A stretch of 35,396 bases of DNA, taken from positions 1 through 35,396 of the forward strand of contig RSEH01000362.1 in the NCBI GenBank assembly GCA_006503475.1. Direction: 5' to 3'. The stretch's first letter is position 1. Every line of letters begins with the position of its first letter. This DNA comes from Stentor roeselii. Its lineage: Eukaryota; Ciliophora; Heterotrichea; Heterotrichida; Stentoridae. Made by a program: the position numbers and the translations under genes. Shown here piece by piece: positions 1 through 10,700 of the stretch. The notes beneath the pieces are model-generated. The model searched no databases, had not been told where the DNA came from, and was given only the letters and a program-made list of their open reading frames with translations.

Positions 1-1
1 T

Positions 2-3000
2 GAGAAGTTGATCGCAGATCTACTCAATAAAAACAATGAAAGCCCAGATCTGTTAGATGCTTTGAAAGAGAAACTTGATGAAAACCTTGAAAATGCTTTG
101 AAAAATGCAGAAGAACTTCTCAAGAACAACCCAGAAGCACTTTCTGAACTTGAAAAAATAAGAAAAGATGCAGGTTTGCTAGATAAACCACTTTCAGAAG
201 ATAAACTAAAAGACTTAGAAGCATTTTTAGACAGTTCAGATCCTGAAACTTTGGCCGCTCAGATTAAGGATAACGATAAAAACTTACCTGATGCTTTGAA
301 AGATGCTCTTAATAACAACAATGGCGATGTTGATAAAGCAATTGAAGAACTCTCAAGAAAACTGAAAAACAAACCTACCTTCAAAAAACTAAGGAAACTC
401 AGAAAACCTTTAGGATTGACTGATAGTCCAGTAGAAAATAGCTCAGTTGTTGGAGATTGTCTGAAAGATCTCAAAGCTCAAGATTTGATCAATGATCTTT
501 TAAATAACAATGATGGACTTGCTGATTTAGTTGATGATCTCAAATTAACACTAGATGAAAACCTTGAAAATGCTTTGAAATCCGCAGAAAACGAACTAAA
601 AGACAACCCAGAAGCCCTTGCCAAGTTATCAGAACTCCAAAAATCCTTCTCACCCATGCAAACCCCATCACCATCCAATCTAAAAGACCTCGAAAACTTC
701 CTATCAAGTTCAGACCTGAATTCCCAAGCCGCTCTAATCGCCTCAAACAACGAAAACTTGCCAGATCTCTTAAAATCTTCACTTTCAGACAACAAAGACG
801 ACTTATCCAAAGCCTTGGACTCGATTTCAAGAAACCTTAAATCCAAGCCTCTCATCAAAAAGCTGAGAAAACTAAGAAAACCTTTGAATCTTCCTGAATC
901 TTCTCCGCTCGGACAACTTGAAGACTGTCTTCGAGACCTTGAAGCCGAGGCACGTCTTTCAGCCCTTCTTCTTGAAAACAACCCGCTTCCTGACTTACTT
1001 GAACAGCTTCAATCAAAACTCGACGAAAACCTGGAAAATTTAATGAAAAATGCAGAAGATCAGCTGAAAAACAACCCAGAATCTGTAGAAACTCTGAAAA
1101 AAATTAAAAAATCAGCAGGTTTCCCTGAATTCAACTCAGAAAATAACGATTTTAAAGACTTAGAAGAATTTTTAGAGAGTATCGAGGAGGAGACTCTTTT
1201 AGAAATCATTAAGTCAAGGTTTGAAACTCTTCCAACCCTTTTGAAAGACTTGCTTCAAAACAACTCTCTTCCCCAGGCCCTTGAAAATCTTTCTGAAAAA
1301 TTCCGACGCAAGCCAGTCTTCAAAAAGCTGAAAAAACTGAAAAAATCTTTGAAAGTCGCTGAACCTGCCAAGCCTCTAGTCGAGTACTGTCTCGAAGACT
1401 TATACTATGAAGAAGAAATCACATCCTTGCTTAAAAAGAACAAAAAACTTTCAGAGCTTTTGAAAAAACTGAAACAAAAACTTGAAGAAAATCTTTATGA
1501 AACTATTGAAGAAGCTGAAGTTGCATTAAAATCGGACACACAAGGTTTACAGGTTTTGAAGAGAATTAAAGAAAAAGCCTTCTTAGAGGCTCAAGCTGTG
1601 GAAAGCTTGAAAGACCTTCTTGACTCGAAGGACCCTGAAGTCCTTGCTGAGGAACTTAAGAAAAATCCTGAAGTTTTAGAAAATATTTTACATTTAGATG
1701 AGAAAGACTTGAAAATGACTCTTGATAAGGCAGCGGTACTTCTTTTAGATAAACCTTCTTTTGATAAACTGAAAAAGTTGAGAAAAGCTCTGGATTTGAA
1801 GGAAGAACCGGATTTACTTGAATGTTTGGCTGAAGAGTCTTTGTGGTATGAAGAAACTGAAGAAACTGTTAGTCGTTTGGTTAAAAAGACTTATCAGTTG
1901 CCGAGTATTTTAGAAGTGCTTGAAGTTTTAATTAGAGAAGAACTTTTGAAAGATATTCTTTTTGCTGAAAAAGTTCTCAGTGATCAGAAAGATGTTGATG
2001 AACTTAATAGAATTAAAGAACTTAGAAAAAGGAATAAAATTGAAAAGGTACAGGATTTGGCTAAAGCACTTAATCAAATTGACCCTCTTGAATTTAAGGA
2101 TGCGAAGGAATTGCCTGAAAGTGTTGTGGTTGCTTTAGAATATATTGAAGAATATTCGGTTGTTTTTGAAGAACTTACATTTGTTTGTGAGAAAAATTCT
2201 AGATCGATGGAAAATATTGTGGTTTTGAAACAGCTATGGAAAAATCCGCATGGGTTAGAAGAACGTTTGAAGTCTTGTGTTGATGATCTAGAAATCGACA
2301 TCAAAGTTAAGAATCTTCTTAATTCAACATCAGAACTACCTCCACTTCTATCAAAACTTAAAGATTTACTTGATAAATCTTTAGAGCAAGTTTTGTTAGA
2401 ATCTCGAAACACATTCAAATCTTCTCCAGACTTATTAAATAAACTTGATGAAATCGAGAAGAATTCAGGACTAGCTCCTTTAGACCCAGCACTAGTAGCA
2501 CAGATTGTTGGATTAATGAAGACTCCTAATGTTTTCGAAGAGAAACCAGCAGAAGGTTTGCTTCCTGAAGCAAATCAAGCCTTAGACACAGTTAGAAATT
2601 TGGCTTCTGGACCTGCACCTTCATTTGATCTACTTGTTTTAATTTCTCTGGTGAAACATTCAATAAGCCAAGACCCGATCACTTCGAAAAACCTTGAATC
2701 TTTAAACCATTTCTTAAAACAAGTATTCAACTCAGACAATTACCTCAAAGTCCAAATAATCAACTGCTTGAAAGACATAGAAGCCGAAAAGCTTGTTCGA
2801 TCATTATTAGGCGACACTCCAGACTTACTCATTCTTCTTCAATCCCTATACGAAAATCTCGATATTCCACTGAAAAAATCTCTGAAAAACGGCGAAAGTC
2901 TTTTAGAATCCGAAGAAGAATCTCGAGCTAAACTTCAAAAGTTGAAAGACTCTTTAAGACCTGAGTCAAGTTCCAATTGTAAAGAATGGGTCTTATACTG

Positions 3001-6000
3001 TATGAAACAAACTGAAATTCTTACTTATGTTATAAATATCATTGACGAAAATTTACCATTAAAGTTGCAAAAATTAAATCAAATGTTATCTGATTGTGTT
3101 GATGAAAATCTGGAAAAAAATAGAGAAATGTTTAAGTTTGAATCAGAAGCTTGGGAAGAGATTGAAGAAATCGTTGAAATTAGAAGAAAGAAGGAAATTG
3201 AAGCGAAAAATATTGATGGAATTGTGGGATTGATTTATTTCGCTATTGTGCAGGTTGAGGTTTTAGTTTTAATCACGCGATTTAGGAAAACTATTGTGAT
3301 GCATACTGAATTGATAAAAGAAATTAGGGTAAGGACAGAGAGTAATTTGCAGGGACTGGCTCAAAAGGCCCAGATACTTTTGGAACATTACCCAGATGCT
3401 CTTGAGGAATTGAAAGTCTTGCAGAAACTTATTGATGAGTCTGATAAGAGTAAGACAACTGACCAGGATAATGTACCTGCACTCCTAAAAGAAACTCTTG
3501 AAACCATCCTAACCGAAGAAAAAGTCCAAACTCTTCTAATCAGCACCTTATCCAATCAACTCACATCCTTAACAGAAAAGCTAAACGAAGAACTATCCAA
3601 AGCCTTAAGCCTCGCAAATTCTGACTTTTTAGAAAACCCAGAAGCTTTAAACAAGCTAAAAGAAATCGAATCAGGCGCTTTTTCATCTCCAACCTTAAAA
3701 CTTGAAGCCCTAAATTCTGTAGCATCTCTAAAAGACTCTATGACTGAACTAGACCTCTTGAAACTTGATCGAAAGTCTGAAGTGCTTCTCAATAAAAACC
3801 TTGAAAAACTCTCGAAATGGTTAAATCCTGAAAATCTTCAAAGTGAATTCGAAGACACAAAACAAGTTGAAGCTTTGAAGAAATTGAATGAAGCGAAGGA
3901 AAAAGCTTTGAAAATTAATGAAATACCTGAAAGTCCGCAGTATAATAGGGTTAAACGAATTGATCTTAGACTTGACTTACTTCTGGAACTGGAAATTTTT
4001 GAAGAGGAATGGATGGAAGTGGTGGAGGAGAAGGTGAAGAAAATGAATTTAAAGGTTAAGGAACTTATTGAGGAAACTGATCAAATTAAGGATTCTTTGA
4101 AAGCTGCTGGAGATGCTTTGGAGATGAAGACTGGAGAAGTCTCCGCCCTACAAGACGCTTTAAAATCCAAAGAAGACGAAATCCAATCCTTATCCGAAGA
4201 CCTGAAAAAGGCAGAAGACGATTTATCATCTCAATCCAACCTCCTAGGCAAGAGCAACGACGAAACCTCCAAACTTCTCGAAAGCCTGCAAAAAGACCTT
4301 CAAGAAAAAGAAAAAGATCTTCAATCCCTAAAAGCCCTTCAAGAAAAATCACAAGAAGACCTTTCAAAAGCCCAATTAAACGCATCTGAATTAGAAAAAG
4401 CTCTAAACAAGGCCAACGAAGAAGTCGGGACTTTAGCAGAACTTGCAGCAACTGCCCAAATGGACCTGGAAGAAAAACAAAAGGCTTTAGACGCACTTCA
4501 AAACTTACTCGACGATAAAGAAGCGACTCTTGAAGAGCAACAAGCTGCTCTCGACAAACTCGCTGAAGAAGTCAAGTCAAACAACGAGGCCCTTGCAGAA
4601 AAAGACTCAGAGTTCCAGTCACTTTTAACAGAACTAAAGGAAAAAGAAGCAGAAGTAGAAAAACTCGCAGATTCAGTGAAAGAAAAAGAAAAACAACTAA
4701 AACAACAGGAAGAACTCGCTTCACTTGAAGGTGATTCAGCTTTAAACTCGTTAAAAGACCTTCTAAAGCAAAAAGAAGATGAAATCGCTTCACAAGGAAA
4801 TGCTTTACAGTCATTAAACGACCTGGTCACTTCCTTGCAAGACGATTTGAAAGCGAAAGAAGAAGATCTTCTTGGAAAAGACTTTGAAATCAAAAACAAA
4901 GAAGATGAACTTGCAGCGAAAGAAGTCGAAATGCAAGACTTGCAAGGACAACTTGAAGACTTACAAGATGAACTTCAGGAAAAGACTCAACAACTCGATG
5001 ATAAAGAAAATGACCTTAAAACGAAAAATGTTGAAATTATTGAAAAAGAAAAAGAAGCTGAAAAAGCCGCTCAACAACTTGCGGAACAAGCAAAAGACTT
5101 GAAAAACAAGGAAAATGAACTTAAAGGACTTAAGTTAAATCTTGATGCTGCTATTGAGGAACTTGATAGGAAAAATGATGACCTTGGAAAAGCTAATGAA
5201 GTTATTGAGGCTCAGAAAAAACAAATTGATAATCAACAGGAATTGTTAAAGGCTTCACCTGATAAGGACTCGGAAATTCTTCAGAAAATATCGAAAGATG
5301 CTGCGGATAAAACTCAGGAAGCTATTCAGAAAGGTCATGAATTGGAAAAAATTAAGAAAGAATTGGAACATGCCAAAAGTGTCAGAGGGAAACTTGAAGA
5401 TGATCTTGCTGCTAATCAAAGGGAGAAGGAAGAGTTGAATGATAAACTTAAACAGAGTCAAATTGCTCATAAAAAGGGACAGGTTAGACATGTTCTTAAG
5501 ATTTTCAAGCAGAAGGAAGGTAAAGTCTTCAAGGTGTGGGTGAAGTATTCTCCAAACCGTGAAAAAGTGATCCAAATGGTAGACTCAGAAGACCTCGACT
5601 TCATCGACGAGATCGAAGAAGTAGAACTAAAAAACGACTACATTCTCGCGGATCAACTAATAAACGAAGAAAACCGAATCCTAATCGAGACAAACCCAAT
5701 AATGATCCAATACAAGCAAATCGAAGGCAAAACCGAGAAGCCAATGAGTTACATAAACATCTTCAAGTTCCTAGAAGACCTAATGGACAAAAAGTTCGAA
5801 ACCGACAAAAAAGACATAAAAGAGTTACGTCAAATGCGTTCAATGACAGAATTCATGATGGAAAGTCTCCAACGTCAATTCGGTATTCAAAGCCTAGCTC
5901 TAAAGTTCTTAGGTCAATTTATCCCAGGTTTCTATCAAATTTACGGAGAAAACCATAAATACGCCATATTCTTCGCACGTCTTCTTCAACTTTTCCACCC

Positions 6001-7267
6001 AGAGCCAGTTTCTTACAGTTTAGCACTTTTCTTAGTCAAAGCACGTATGGACTTCCACCCACTCATCGACAAATACGAGCGAGTCATGCACGATCACGGC
6101 AAAAAAGACCTGAAAAAGAAAGACAACATGACTCACGGTCGCAGTGCTTATGAAGCTGCAGGGACTGGAGGAGTCGCTTTTGTTTCTGACGTTATTGAAC
6201 TGATTTACTCTACTTTTTCAGGTGATCGAGATAGTGGCACTAAAGCTTTAGAAATAATGAAACCTGAGAATGTCTCTCATGAAGACTTTGTATTGTTCAA
6301 GATTTGTCATAAAATGGCGAAACTTGGACAGACCCCTGAACAGATTTTTAATACTTTAGACAAAGATGGAGGAGGGTCGATAAGTGATGAAGAGTTCATT
6401 TTAGGTATTAAGAAAGACCTGGACTTATGGATTTCTAAGAGCAATATCAGCAAGTTAATGAAAAGAATGGATTCTGAAGGCACAGGGGAACTAAGCAAAG
6501 AGGTTTTCATGAAAGAGATTAACATGAAGACCTTTGCAGAAAAAGGGAAAAGTGAAATCTGGACAATAACAAAAGCAAGTTACTTGATTTCAATGATAGA
6601 GGTTTACAAGTTCAACCAAAGAAGACTCACTGCTCATCTCAATCCTAAATTCTCTAAATTCCGTAAACCTGCTCTTGACAAAGAAGAATTCGAGGAACTG
6701 ATGCTTTCTTACGAAGCTGCTCTTTCAGTGTACGACATTGACAAGTTATTCAACGAGGCCTTGACAATGGACTCAACTGCATCAGGTGCGAGTTTCAAAG
6801 CAACGACATCAATTATGTGCAAATACGGTTTAAGTTACTTAAAGAGCTTCAAAATCAAGGAACTCATGGAAACCCTTTCTTCTCGAAAGACCATTGTCGA
6901 CGTTTCTTTAACTCCTGCAGAAGGAGGGAAACGCTTAGCACCTTCCATCAGCATCACAGAAGATTCAAAGCGCGAGAAGAACAAGTCAATTGGAAGTGAA
7001 CTGGTCGGAACTCCTACTGATAAAATGACTCCTTCTTCTACTCCCCATCGAAAACTCAAGTCAGGAGTCGCTCCTCTCGGTGAAGAAGAGAAAAAATCGA
7101 AAAGAACCCTCGGCTTGCCTCCTTTACCAGAGGATAAAGGAAAGACACCCACTGCTGATGATGAAAGAAGAGCGAAAAGGACTAGTGGAAACCTTGGACT
7201 ACCTCCTATGCCTGAAGATAAAGGAAAGTCACCTAGTATGATTGGGAAAAAAGCAAGTAAAAAGTAG
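2..7267 (+). CDS. Giant helical-repeat / coiled-coil / EF-hand protein (5' end outside window)
   Basis: The frame is open to the left edge, so the start lies outside; residues are counted from the TTG codon at base 8. Residues 1 to ~1000 are tandem ~150-160-residue helical repeats, each ending in a Cys-Leu-x-Asp-Leu type motif (Cys 151, 307, 461, 606, 757, 920, 998). Residues ~1000-1330 are more diverged helical sequence. Residues ~1337-1825 form a long Glu/Lys/Leu coiled coil. A globular region follows, with a canonical EF-hand loop starting at Asp2118 (DKDGGGSISDEE) and a weaker one at Asp2155 (DSEGTGELSKEV). The tail carries a twice-repeated LGLPPxPEDKGK motif. I do not recognise a named family. 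The layout suggests a calcium-responsive structural filament or linker, for example in the cortex or contractile fibres; that role is inference. No introns are seen in 7.2 kb, and the stop is TAG. Confidence 0.9.
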   Translation, partial: EKLIADLLNKNNESPDLLDALKEKLDENLENALKNAEELLKNNPEALSELEKIRKDAGLLDKPLSEDKLKDLEAFLDSSDPETLAAQIKDNDKNLPDALKDALNNNNGDVDKAIEELSRKLKNKPTFKKLRKLRKPLGLTDSPVENSSVVGDCLKDLKAQDLINDLLNNNDGLADLVDDLKLTLDENLENALKSAENELKDNPEALAKLSELQKSFSPMQTPSPSNLKDLENFLSSSDLNSQAALIASNNENLPDLLKSSLSDNKDDLSKALDSISRNLKSKPLIKKLRKLRKPLNLPESSPLGQLEDCLRDLEAEARLSALLLENNPLPDLLEQLQSKLDENLENLMKNAEDQLKNNPESVETLKKIKKSAGFPEFNSENNDFKDLEEFLESIEEETLLEIIKSRFETLPTLLKDLLQNNSLPQALENLSEKFRRKPVFKKLKKLKKSLKVAEPAKPLVEYCLEDLYYEEEITSLLKKNKKLSELLKKLKQKLEENLYETIEEAEVALKSDTQGLQVLKRIKEKAFLEAQAVESLKDLLDSKDPEVLAEELKKNPEVLENILHLDEKDLKMTLDKAAVLLLDKPSFDKLKKLRKALDLKEEPDLLECLAEESLWYEETEETVSRLVKKTYQLPSILEVLEVLIREELLKDILFAEKVLSDQKDVDELNRIKELRKRNKIEKVQDLAKALNQIDPLEFKDAKELPESVVVALEYIEEYSVVFEELTFVCEKNSRSMENIVVLKQLWKNPHGLEERLKSCVDDLEIDIKVKNLLNSTSELPPLLSKLKDLLDKSLEQVLLESRNTFKSSPDLLNKLDEIEKNSGLAPLDPALVAQIVGLMKTPNVFEEKPAEGLLPEANQALDTVRNLASGPAPSFDLLVLISLVKHSISQDPITSKNLESLNHFLKQVFNSDNYLKVQIINCLKDIEAEKLVRSLLGDTPDLLILLQSLYENLDIPLKKSLKNGESLLESEEESRAKLQKLKDSLRPESSSNCKEWVLYCMKQTEILTYVINIIDENLPLKLQKLNQMLSDCVDENLEKNREMFKFESEAWEEIEEIVEIRRKKEIEAKNIDGIVGLIYFAIVQVEVLVLITRFRKTIVMHTELIKEIRVRTESNLQGLAQKAQILLEHYPDALEELKVLQKLIDESDKSKTTDQDNVPALLKETLETILTEEKVQTLLISTLSNQLTSLTEKLNEELSKALSLANSDFLENPEALNKLKEIESGAFSSPTLKLEALNSVASLKDSMTELDLLKLDRKSEVLLNKNLEKLSKWLNPENLQSEFEDTKQVEALKKLNEAKEKALKINEIPESPQYNRVKRIDLRLDLLLELEIFEEEWMEVVEEKVKKMNLKVKELIEETDQIKDSLKAAGDALEMKTGEVSALQDALKSKEDEIQSLSEDLKKAEDDLSSQSNLLGKSNDETSKLLESLQKDLQEKEKDLQSLKALQEKSQEDLSKAQLNASELEKALNKANEEVGTLAELAATAQMDLEEKQKALDALQNLLDDKEATLEEQQAALDKLAEEVKSNNEALAEKDSEFQSLLTELKEKEAEVEKLADSVKEKEKQLKQQEELASLEGDSALNSLKDLLKQKEDEIASQGNALQSLNDLVTSLQDDLKAKEEDLLGKDFEIKNKEDELAAKEVEMQDLQGQLEDLQDELQEKTQQLDDKENDLKTKNVEIIEKEKEAEKAAQQLAEQAKDLKNKENELKGLKLNLDAAIEELDRKNDDLGKANEVIEAQKKQIDNQQELLKASPDKDSEILQKISKDAADKTQEAIQKGHELEKIKKELEHAKSVRGKLEDDLAANQREKEELNDKLKQSQIAHKKGQVRHVLKIFKQKEGKVFKVWVKYSPNREKVIQMVDSEDLDFIDEIEEVELKNDYILADQLINEENRILIETNPIMIQYKQIEGKTEKPMSYINIFKFLEDLMDKKFETDKKDIKELRQMRSMTEFMMESLQRQFGIQSLALKFLGQFIPGFYQIYGENHKYAIFFARLLQLFHPEPVSYSLALFLVKARMDFHPLIDKYERVMHDHGKKDLKKKDNMTHGRSAYEAAGTGGVAFVSDVIELIYSTFSGDRDSGTKALEIMKPENVSHEDFVLFKICHKMAKLGQTPEQIFNTLDKDGGGSISDEEFILGIKKDLDLWISKSNISKLMKRMDSEGTGELSKEVFMKEINMKTFAEKGKSEIWTITKASYLISMIEVYKFNQRRLTAHLNPKFSKFRKPALDKEEFEELMLSYEAALSVYDIDKLFNEALTMDSTASGASFKATTSIMCKYGLSYLKSFKIKELMETLSSRKTIVDVSLTPAEGGKRLAPSISITEDSKREKNKSIGSELVGTPTDKMTPSSTPHRKLKSGVAPLGEEEKKSKRTLGLPPLPEDKGKTPTADDERRAKRTSGNLGLPPMPEDKGKSPSMIGKKASKK
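8..3100 (+). repeat. Tandem ~150-160 aa coding repeats, diverging to the right
   Basis: Seven units can be followed by two anchors: a LDENLEN-like motif at residues 23, 182, 338, 492, 642, 788 and 951, and a conserved cysteine at 151, 307, 461, 606, 757, 920 and 998. A basic FKKLRKLRKPL-like segment sits ~26 residues before the cysteine in the first four units. Units 1 and 2 share a 27-base identical stretch (77-103 and 554-580), while later units keep only the anchors; the seventh is about half length. The gradient suggests that duplication or homogenisation was most recent on the left, so more copies may lie upstream of the window. Confidence 0.85.
7100..7234 (+). repeat. Duplicated C-terminal linear motif KRT-LGLPPxPEDKGK
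   Basis: Two copies (7100-7150 and 7175-7234) lie in the disordered basic tail of the giant protein, both preceded by Lys-Arg-Thr and followed by Ser/Thr-Pro. Conservation of a short proline motif in otherwise low-complexity sequence suggests a docking or phosphorylation site. That function is inferred. Confidence 0.7.
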
Positions 7268-7305
7268 GATAATTAAGAAAGATTAGAAATATTTTATGGA
7301 GGTAA

Positions 7306-7767
7306 ATGGATCTTGTTAGGTTTTATCAAGGGTATTCAGGACATAAGAACTATTTCTTTGCCCCTGCTTCGCTTAGGAAACCGAAAAAGAAGATGGGTGA
7401 TTGTTACAAGCAAATTAATGTTTTGGGAAATAGTGACTTGCATCGGATTATCACTTCGAATGGACAATGTAGGGAGAGTAGGGAGAGGTATTTACAGAGA
7501 AAGGATGTTATTACACCTGAAAGTCTTTCTTTTCATATTCAGAAGAGAAAACTTGATTTGACACCGTTTCCTAGAATGGAAAATAGATATCAGTCAAGAG
7601 CTGGAGATTCAAGTACTTTTCGGATTAGGGGAAAGACGAAAATTTTGAAGATTTATAGAAATTCAATGGTGGATGAGGATTACATGCCTTTGAATTTGAA
7701 TATCAAAATTAACCTTAACCTGCCAACTTCCTACACTTCAACGCAAAACGCTGAAGTCCAAACATAA
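7306..7767 (+). CDS. Small basic protein of unknown function (153 aa)
   Basis: The ATG lies 38 bases after the stop of the giant gene, on the same strand, and the TAA stop is 18 bases from the convergent stop of the next gene. The protein is basic and hydrophilic with many Arg, Lys, Tyr and Ser, and shows no signal peptide, membrane segment or coiled coil. I recognise no domain. Small basic, tyrosine-containing proteins of this size are common among axonemal microtubule-binding proteins, but nothing here proves that. The frame is probably real because it fills almost the whole gap between two genes and is free of stops over 462 bases. Confidence 0.65.
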   Translation: MDLVRFYQGYSGHKNYFFAPASLRKPKKKMGDCYKQINVLGNSDLHRIITSNGQCRESRERYLQRKDVITPESLSFHIQKRKLDLTPFPRMENRYQSRAGDSSTFRIRGKTKILKIYRNSMVDEDYMPLNLNIKINLNLPTSYTSTQNAEVQT

Positions 7768-7785
7768 TTAATAAAATTAAGATAC

Positions 7786-10700
7786 TCACACATAAAACCC
7801 CCTTCCAGAGTAGCCAACACAAGCATGGCATATAGGAAGTCCCCTTCCTTCTTTAACCGGAGTTTCAAGTCCACACTGTCCACAAAGTGTCATATTTTTC
7901 GAGTAATTCAACGAAAACTCAATCCAAAGTGAATCAAGCATGAAAGCCTTTGCATTAACAACCATTTTAAACTCATTAAAACTGAGTTTTCCATCTCTGT
8001 CCTGATCATAAATCTCAAAAACCTGATTAACAAGTCCTTCCAAGCTCCCCGTCAAGCCAGGGTCATTAGCAGCGACCATATCAAACAAGTCAGACTTATA
8101 CAAAAATCCGTATTCTTTATTGCAAAAAGCATTGAAAACAATCAAAAGTTTCCTATCCACAAACGAACTTCTCAAGGCACTGACCCCTGCGACATAACTT
8201 CTAAACAAAACAAATCCATTGTGAAATTCATCAAGTCCTTCAAAAAGCTGCTGCACGAAGCTTCGCTTCGTGATTCCTTTGCTAGTCAACATGTTATGAA
8301 ACTCAAATCTATTTAGTCTTCCATCAACTCTTCGATTTGTAGTGAATCTTGAGAAGTCAAGATGAATGGCTTCTAGTTCAGGGACTGAAAGACCGTAATT
8401 TGAACTCAGTTCTCTCAGAAGCTGGTCCTTTTGATTTAAAAATTGATGAGACATGTCATCATAGTTGGTCTGATAAGCGGTCATGTTGTGAGGAGCTGGA
8501 AGTTCTGATACTATGAACTTGATTTCAACTTGAGGAATTACTAAAGGTTCACTGATCGGCTTGCCGAGCAGTTGTAAGGATTTCATCTGTTGTTGATAAA
8601 TGAAATGTGTTGAATCAAGCATTGAATAATTTAAAGAGTTCTGGTTATCGATGAGAATTTTATCGTTTTTCGAGTCGTTATACTCGATTTTTTTATAGTC
8701 TTTGTATAACTCGTTGATCTTTCTAGATTTTACCCTGTTTTTCACTGAAAAGTACTCAAAGTCTTCTTTTTGCATCATTTGAAAAACGTAGTTTTTTCCA
8801 TTCGGGTACTTGTTAGAGTCGATGGTCTTCACGATCTGAATAAAACTCACAAATCTTTGAACTGAACTTAAAAGACTCAAGTCGTCGATGTGAAAGTTAA
8901 ACTCGACTCCATTGCTAAGAACATTTTTGAAGTAAACAGAAACCCCTGTTAAAAGTTCGACAATCATGAGACTTTCACCGTTGTTTAAGTTCTGATGAGC
9001 GAGGATGAACCTGTCGAGTAAAGAGATCAAAGCACTTGAAACCTAAGAAGCAGTTACATTGACTCCAGGATACACTAACTGATGCAGGTCTTTACCTTTT
9101 TTACACTCTTCAACGAGAATTCGAACGATTTCTGCAAGGGAATTGGCTTGTTCCATCTGAAAATGAGATAAAAAAGCGTTGGTTTGTTTTGGGTCGCCTG
9201 TGATCCAACCGTTCATGAGAAATTTGATGAGGACTTGAAGACAGTCGTGTAAATATCCGAAATAATAAATTATTGGAGACTCGCAGTATAAGGTTGAGAC
9301 GGAAGATGATGTGTCTCTGAAGAATATTAAGGATTTGAATAGAATTTCAATCAGGCCTGTTCTTACCAGGTCCCTGCTTAAGACTTACTCGATTAGAAGT
9401 CGGGTCTCGCCATTTAACATCAGTTTTATTATTCGGATTGATTCTCTTCGAGTCTCTTTGTTAGCTTCGATTAGAATTTGAAGCTGGTGGCTTAGGTTTG
9501 GAAGGTTCATGATACCCCAGATGAAACCTTTTTCTATTAGTAACTTTAGGATACTGCAACCGTCGAGAACGAGACTTGTTGTTTGATTTATCAAGATTTC
9601 ATTGATTTTCAGAAATAAACCAAATTCAATCAAGACCTGACATTGCTCTTTGTTTCTGCATATCAAATTCCGAATCGTTTGAAGAACTGCTTTTTTTACG
9701 ATCAGGTCTTCATGAGAAATCAACTGGATCAGCCGCTCGAGTATCCACCTGTAAAAGTCCTTTGCGATTATGTAAGGAAGCACGTAAGACAGGCTTATTA
9801 AACTATTCGCCAGAAGGTTTGACTCATCTTGACTGCTGAACTGTCCTAGAACTGTCTCTGCTATTTCATGCAACTCATTCGGGTGGATGTTTGGAGGAAG
9901 TTGACGGTCTTGGTCCATTGTCGCTCCTGTGAATATCGACAAAGCCCAAGCAGCTCTAACAAGACTAGAAACATCAATCAATTTATTCAACCCTTTCTTC
10001 AAAATTCCCAACAAAACCTGAATAGCACCCTGAGCATACAACAAGTCCCTAATATTGCTATCATACCTAGTAATAAACCCAATAGCAAGCAACGCCTGTC
10101 CACTAACTTCAATACATTCACTATTACAAAGCATCAAAATATTCCTAATACTTCCAGAGCTCACAAGTAATCCTTTAAAAATCTCAACACATTTTTTACT
10201 TTCATTAGGAAAATTCGGTAATCTAGGTCCAGGCACAATAAGAGTAACAATATTCAAAGCTTGCCATTGAACCTGTTTAAACTTCTCATAATTCAAAAAT
10301 TTCACCACTAATGCAAGAACATTACTCGTGATCAATTTACTAAAAAGTGCCAAAAGAAACTCACTAACACCCTGTCTATCATAAGCAGATGAAAAACAAC
10401 AGAGAACTCTAAGCATTTCTTTCAATTCTTCTAGTCCAGAAAAGACTATTGCCATGTCCTGTTGTTGTATTTGGTTCAAAATTCTAAGAAATTCAGGTTC
10501 TTGAATTTTCACTGCGACTTTGCTGAAATAGTTCTTTTGTTCCTCGATTGAGTAAACTTTGCTTTCGCCTAAATAGTCCCAAGTCTCGGTTCGTGCTTCG
10601 AGACTGTCGACGTGGTACTCGTTTAGTTGCGCATTTGCGTAACCGTTACCTAGAATACCTGCTATGGCCTTGTGAATGTTTTTCTTCTCGTGTGAACTTA

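Noticed and set aside
4086-4899. Several Ser/Leu/Phe-rich minus-strand frames inside the giant gene
   Set aside because: Antisense of the Glu/Lys/Leu coiled coil; they lack independent features and overlap each other.
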